This document shows positions 63,967 to 64,000 of a DNA stretch of 64,000 nucleotides, in pieces. Source of the DNA: Rheinheimera sediminis (lineage in GTDB: Bacteria; Pseudomonadota; Gammaproteobacteria; Enterobacterales; Alteromonadaceae); contig NZ_RZUF01000012.1 in assembly GCF_004005375.1 (NCBI RefSeq), forward strand, positions 62,001-126,000, given 5' to 3'. The first letter of the stretch is position 1, and each line of letters begins with the position of its first letter. Under the pieces are notes generated by a model. The model ran no database searches. It saw only the letters and a list, made by a program, of their open reading frames with translations, and had not been told where the DNA came from. The translations under genes were made by a program, and so were the position numbers.

Positions 63967-64000
63967 ATGGATCATCAACCTTTAGCCATTACCCGTTTTG
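63967..64000 (+). CDS. Start of a further gene, probably a second RND permease (partial)
   Basis: An ATG 4 bases after the permease stop, preceded by AAGGAGTAGAGGC, opens MDHQPLAITRF to the window edge. Tandem RND permease genes behind one adaptor are common, and the short LAITRF start is like RND N-termini, but 11 codons cannot prove this. Confidence 0.4.
   Translation, partial: MDHQPLAITRF

Overview
The window looks like chromosome of an aquatic gammaproteobacterium near the Alteromonadales, in the style of Rheinheimera, Alishewanella or Shewanella. This is inferred from gene order (pdxB-asd-fimV-truA-accD-folC-SPOR-cvpA-purF; cmoA-cmoB next to a DUF72 gene; aspS-yebC-ruvCAB followed by ybgC-tolQRAB-pal-cpoB) and from protein resemblance, not from a database search. 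Most of the 64 kb is conserved core genome. I see no prophage, CRISPR array, integron, rRNA operon or intact insertion sequence.

Layout. 1-10.7 kb: a plus-strand run with the pdxB tail, asd, the polar hub protein fimV, truA, accD, folC, a SPOR protein, cvpA and purF. 10.7-16 kb: Yip1 family, miaE, lpxH and ppiB (minus), cysS (plus) and folD (minus). 16.2-16.6 kb: tRNA operon Pro-Arg-His-Pro. 16.8-26.8 kb: fadE, a class II glutamine amidotransferase, a DUF3108 protein, purMN, a small unknown gene, a LysR regulator, cmoAB and a DUF72 gene. 26.8-34.6 kb: a diguanylate cyclase with three periplasmic sensor domains, aspS, yebC and ruvCAB. 35.4-40.6 kb: the Tol-Pal envelope operon. 40.9-42.8 kb: six identical tRNA-Lys genes, nadA and tRNA-Ser. 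43-49.5 kb is more accessory: a 2OG-Fe(II) oxygenase, a DUF4282 membrane protein, a CLCA_X metallopeptidase-like protein, a PaeA/YtfL-like protein, an MFS transporter and a secreted GH5 enzyme. 49.9-53.5 kb: an RluF-like pseudouridine synthase, rhlE and a YegD-like Hsp70. 54-57.5 kb: an ECF sigma factor, a candidate anti-sigma factor, an 18-residue-repeat secreted protein and a lipoprotein. 57.8-64 kb: a FadL porin and an RND efflux system that continues past the right edge.

How the genes work together. Envelope functions dominate: Tol-Pal-CpoB for outer-membrane constriction, lpxH for lipid A, accD for fatty-acid synthesis, RND efflux, and FadL uptake with FadE oxidation of fatty acids. Both fad genes carry FadR-like operators. 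A second theme is RNA modification (truA, miaE, cmoAB, RluF-like) and purine or one-carbon metabolism (purF, purM, purN, folC, folD).

The most unusual signals are between genes: a four-hairpin repeat with compensatory changes in two copies; long near-perfect hairpins placed just after stop codons that share a 13-base motif with a solitary copy; a small MITE-like element in two copies; a 194-base tandem duplication in the tRNA-Lys array; and a candidate small RNA convergent with ruvB. The best candidate for a poorly described protein system is the ECF sigma locus, whose third gene encodes a strict 18-residue VNG repeat. I did not find a clearly new multi-gene defence or biosynthetic system.
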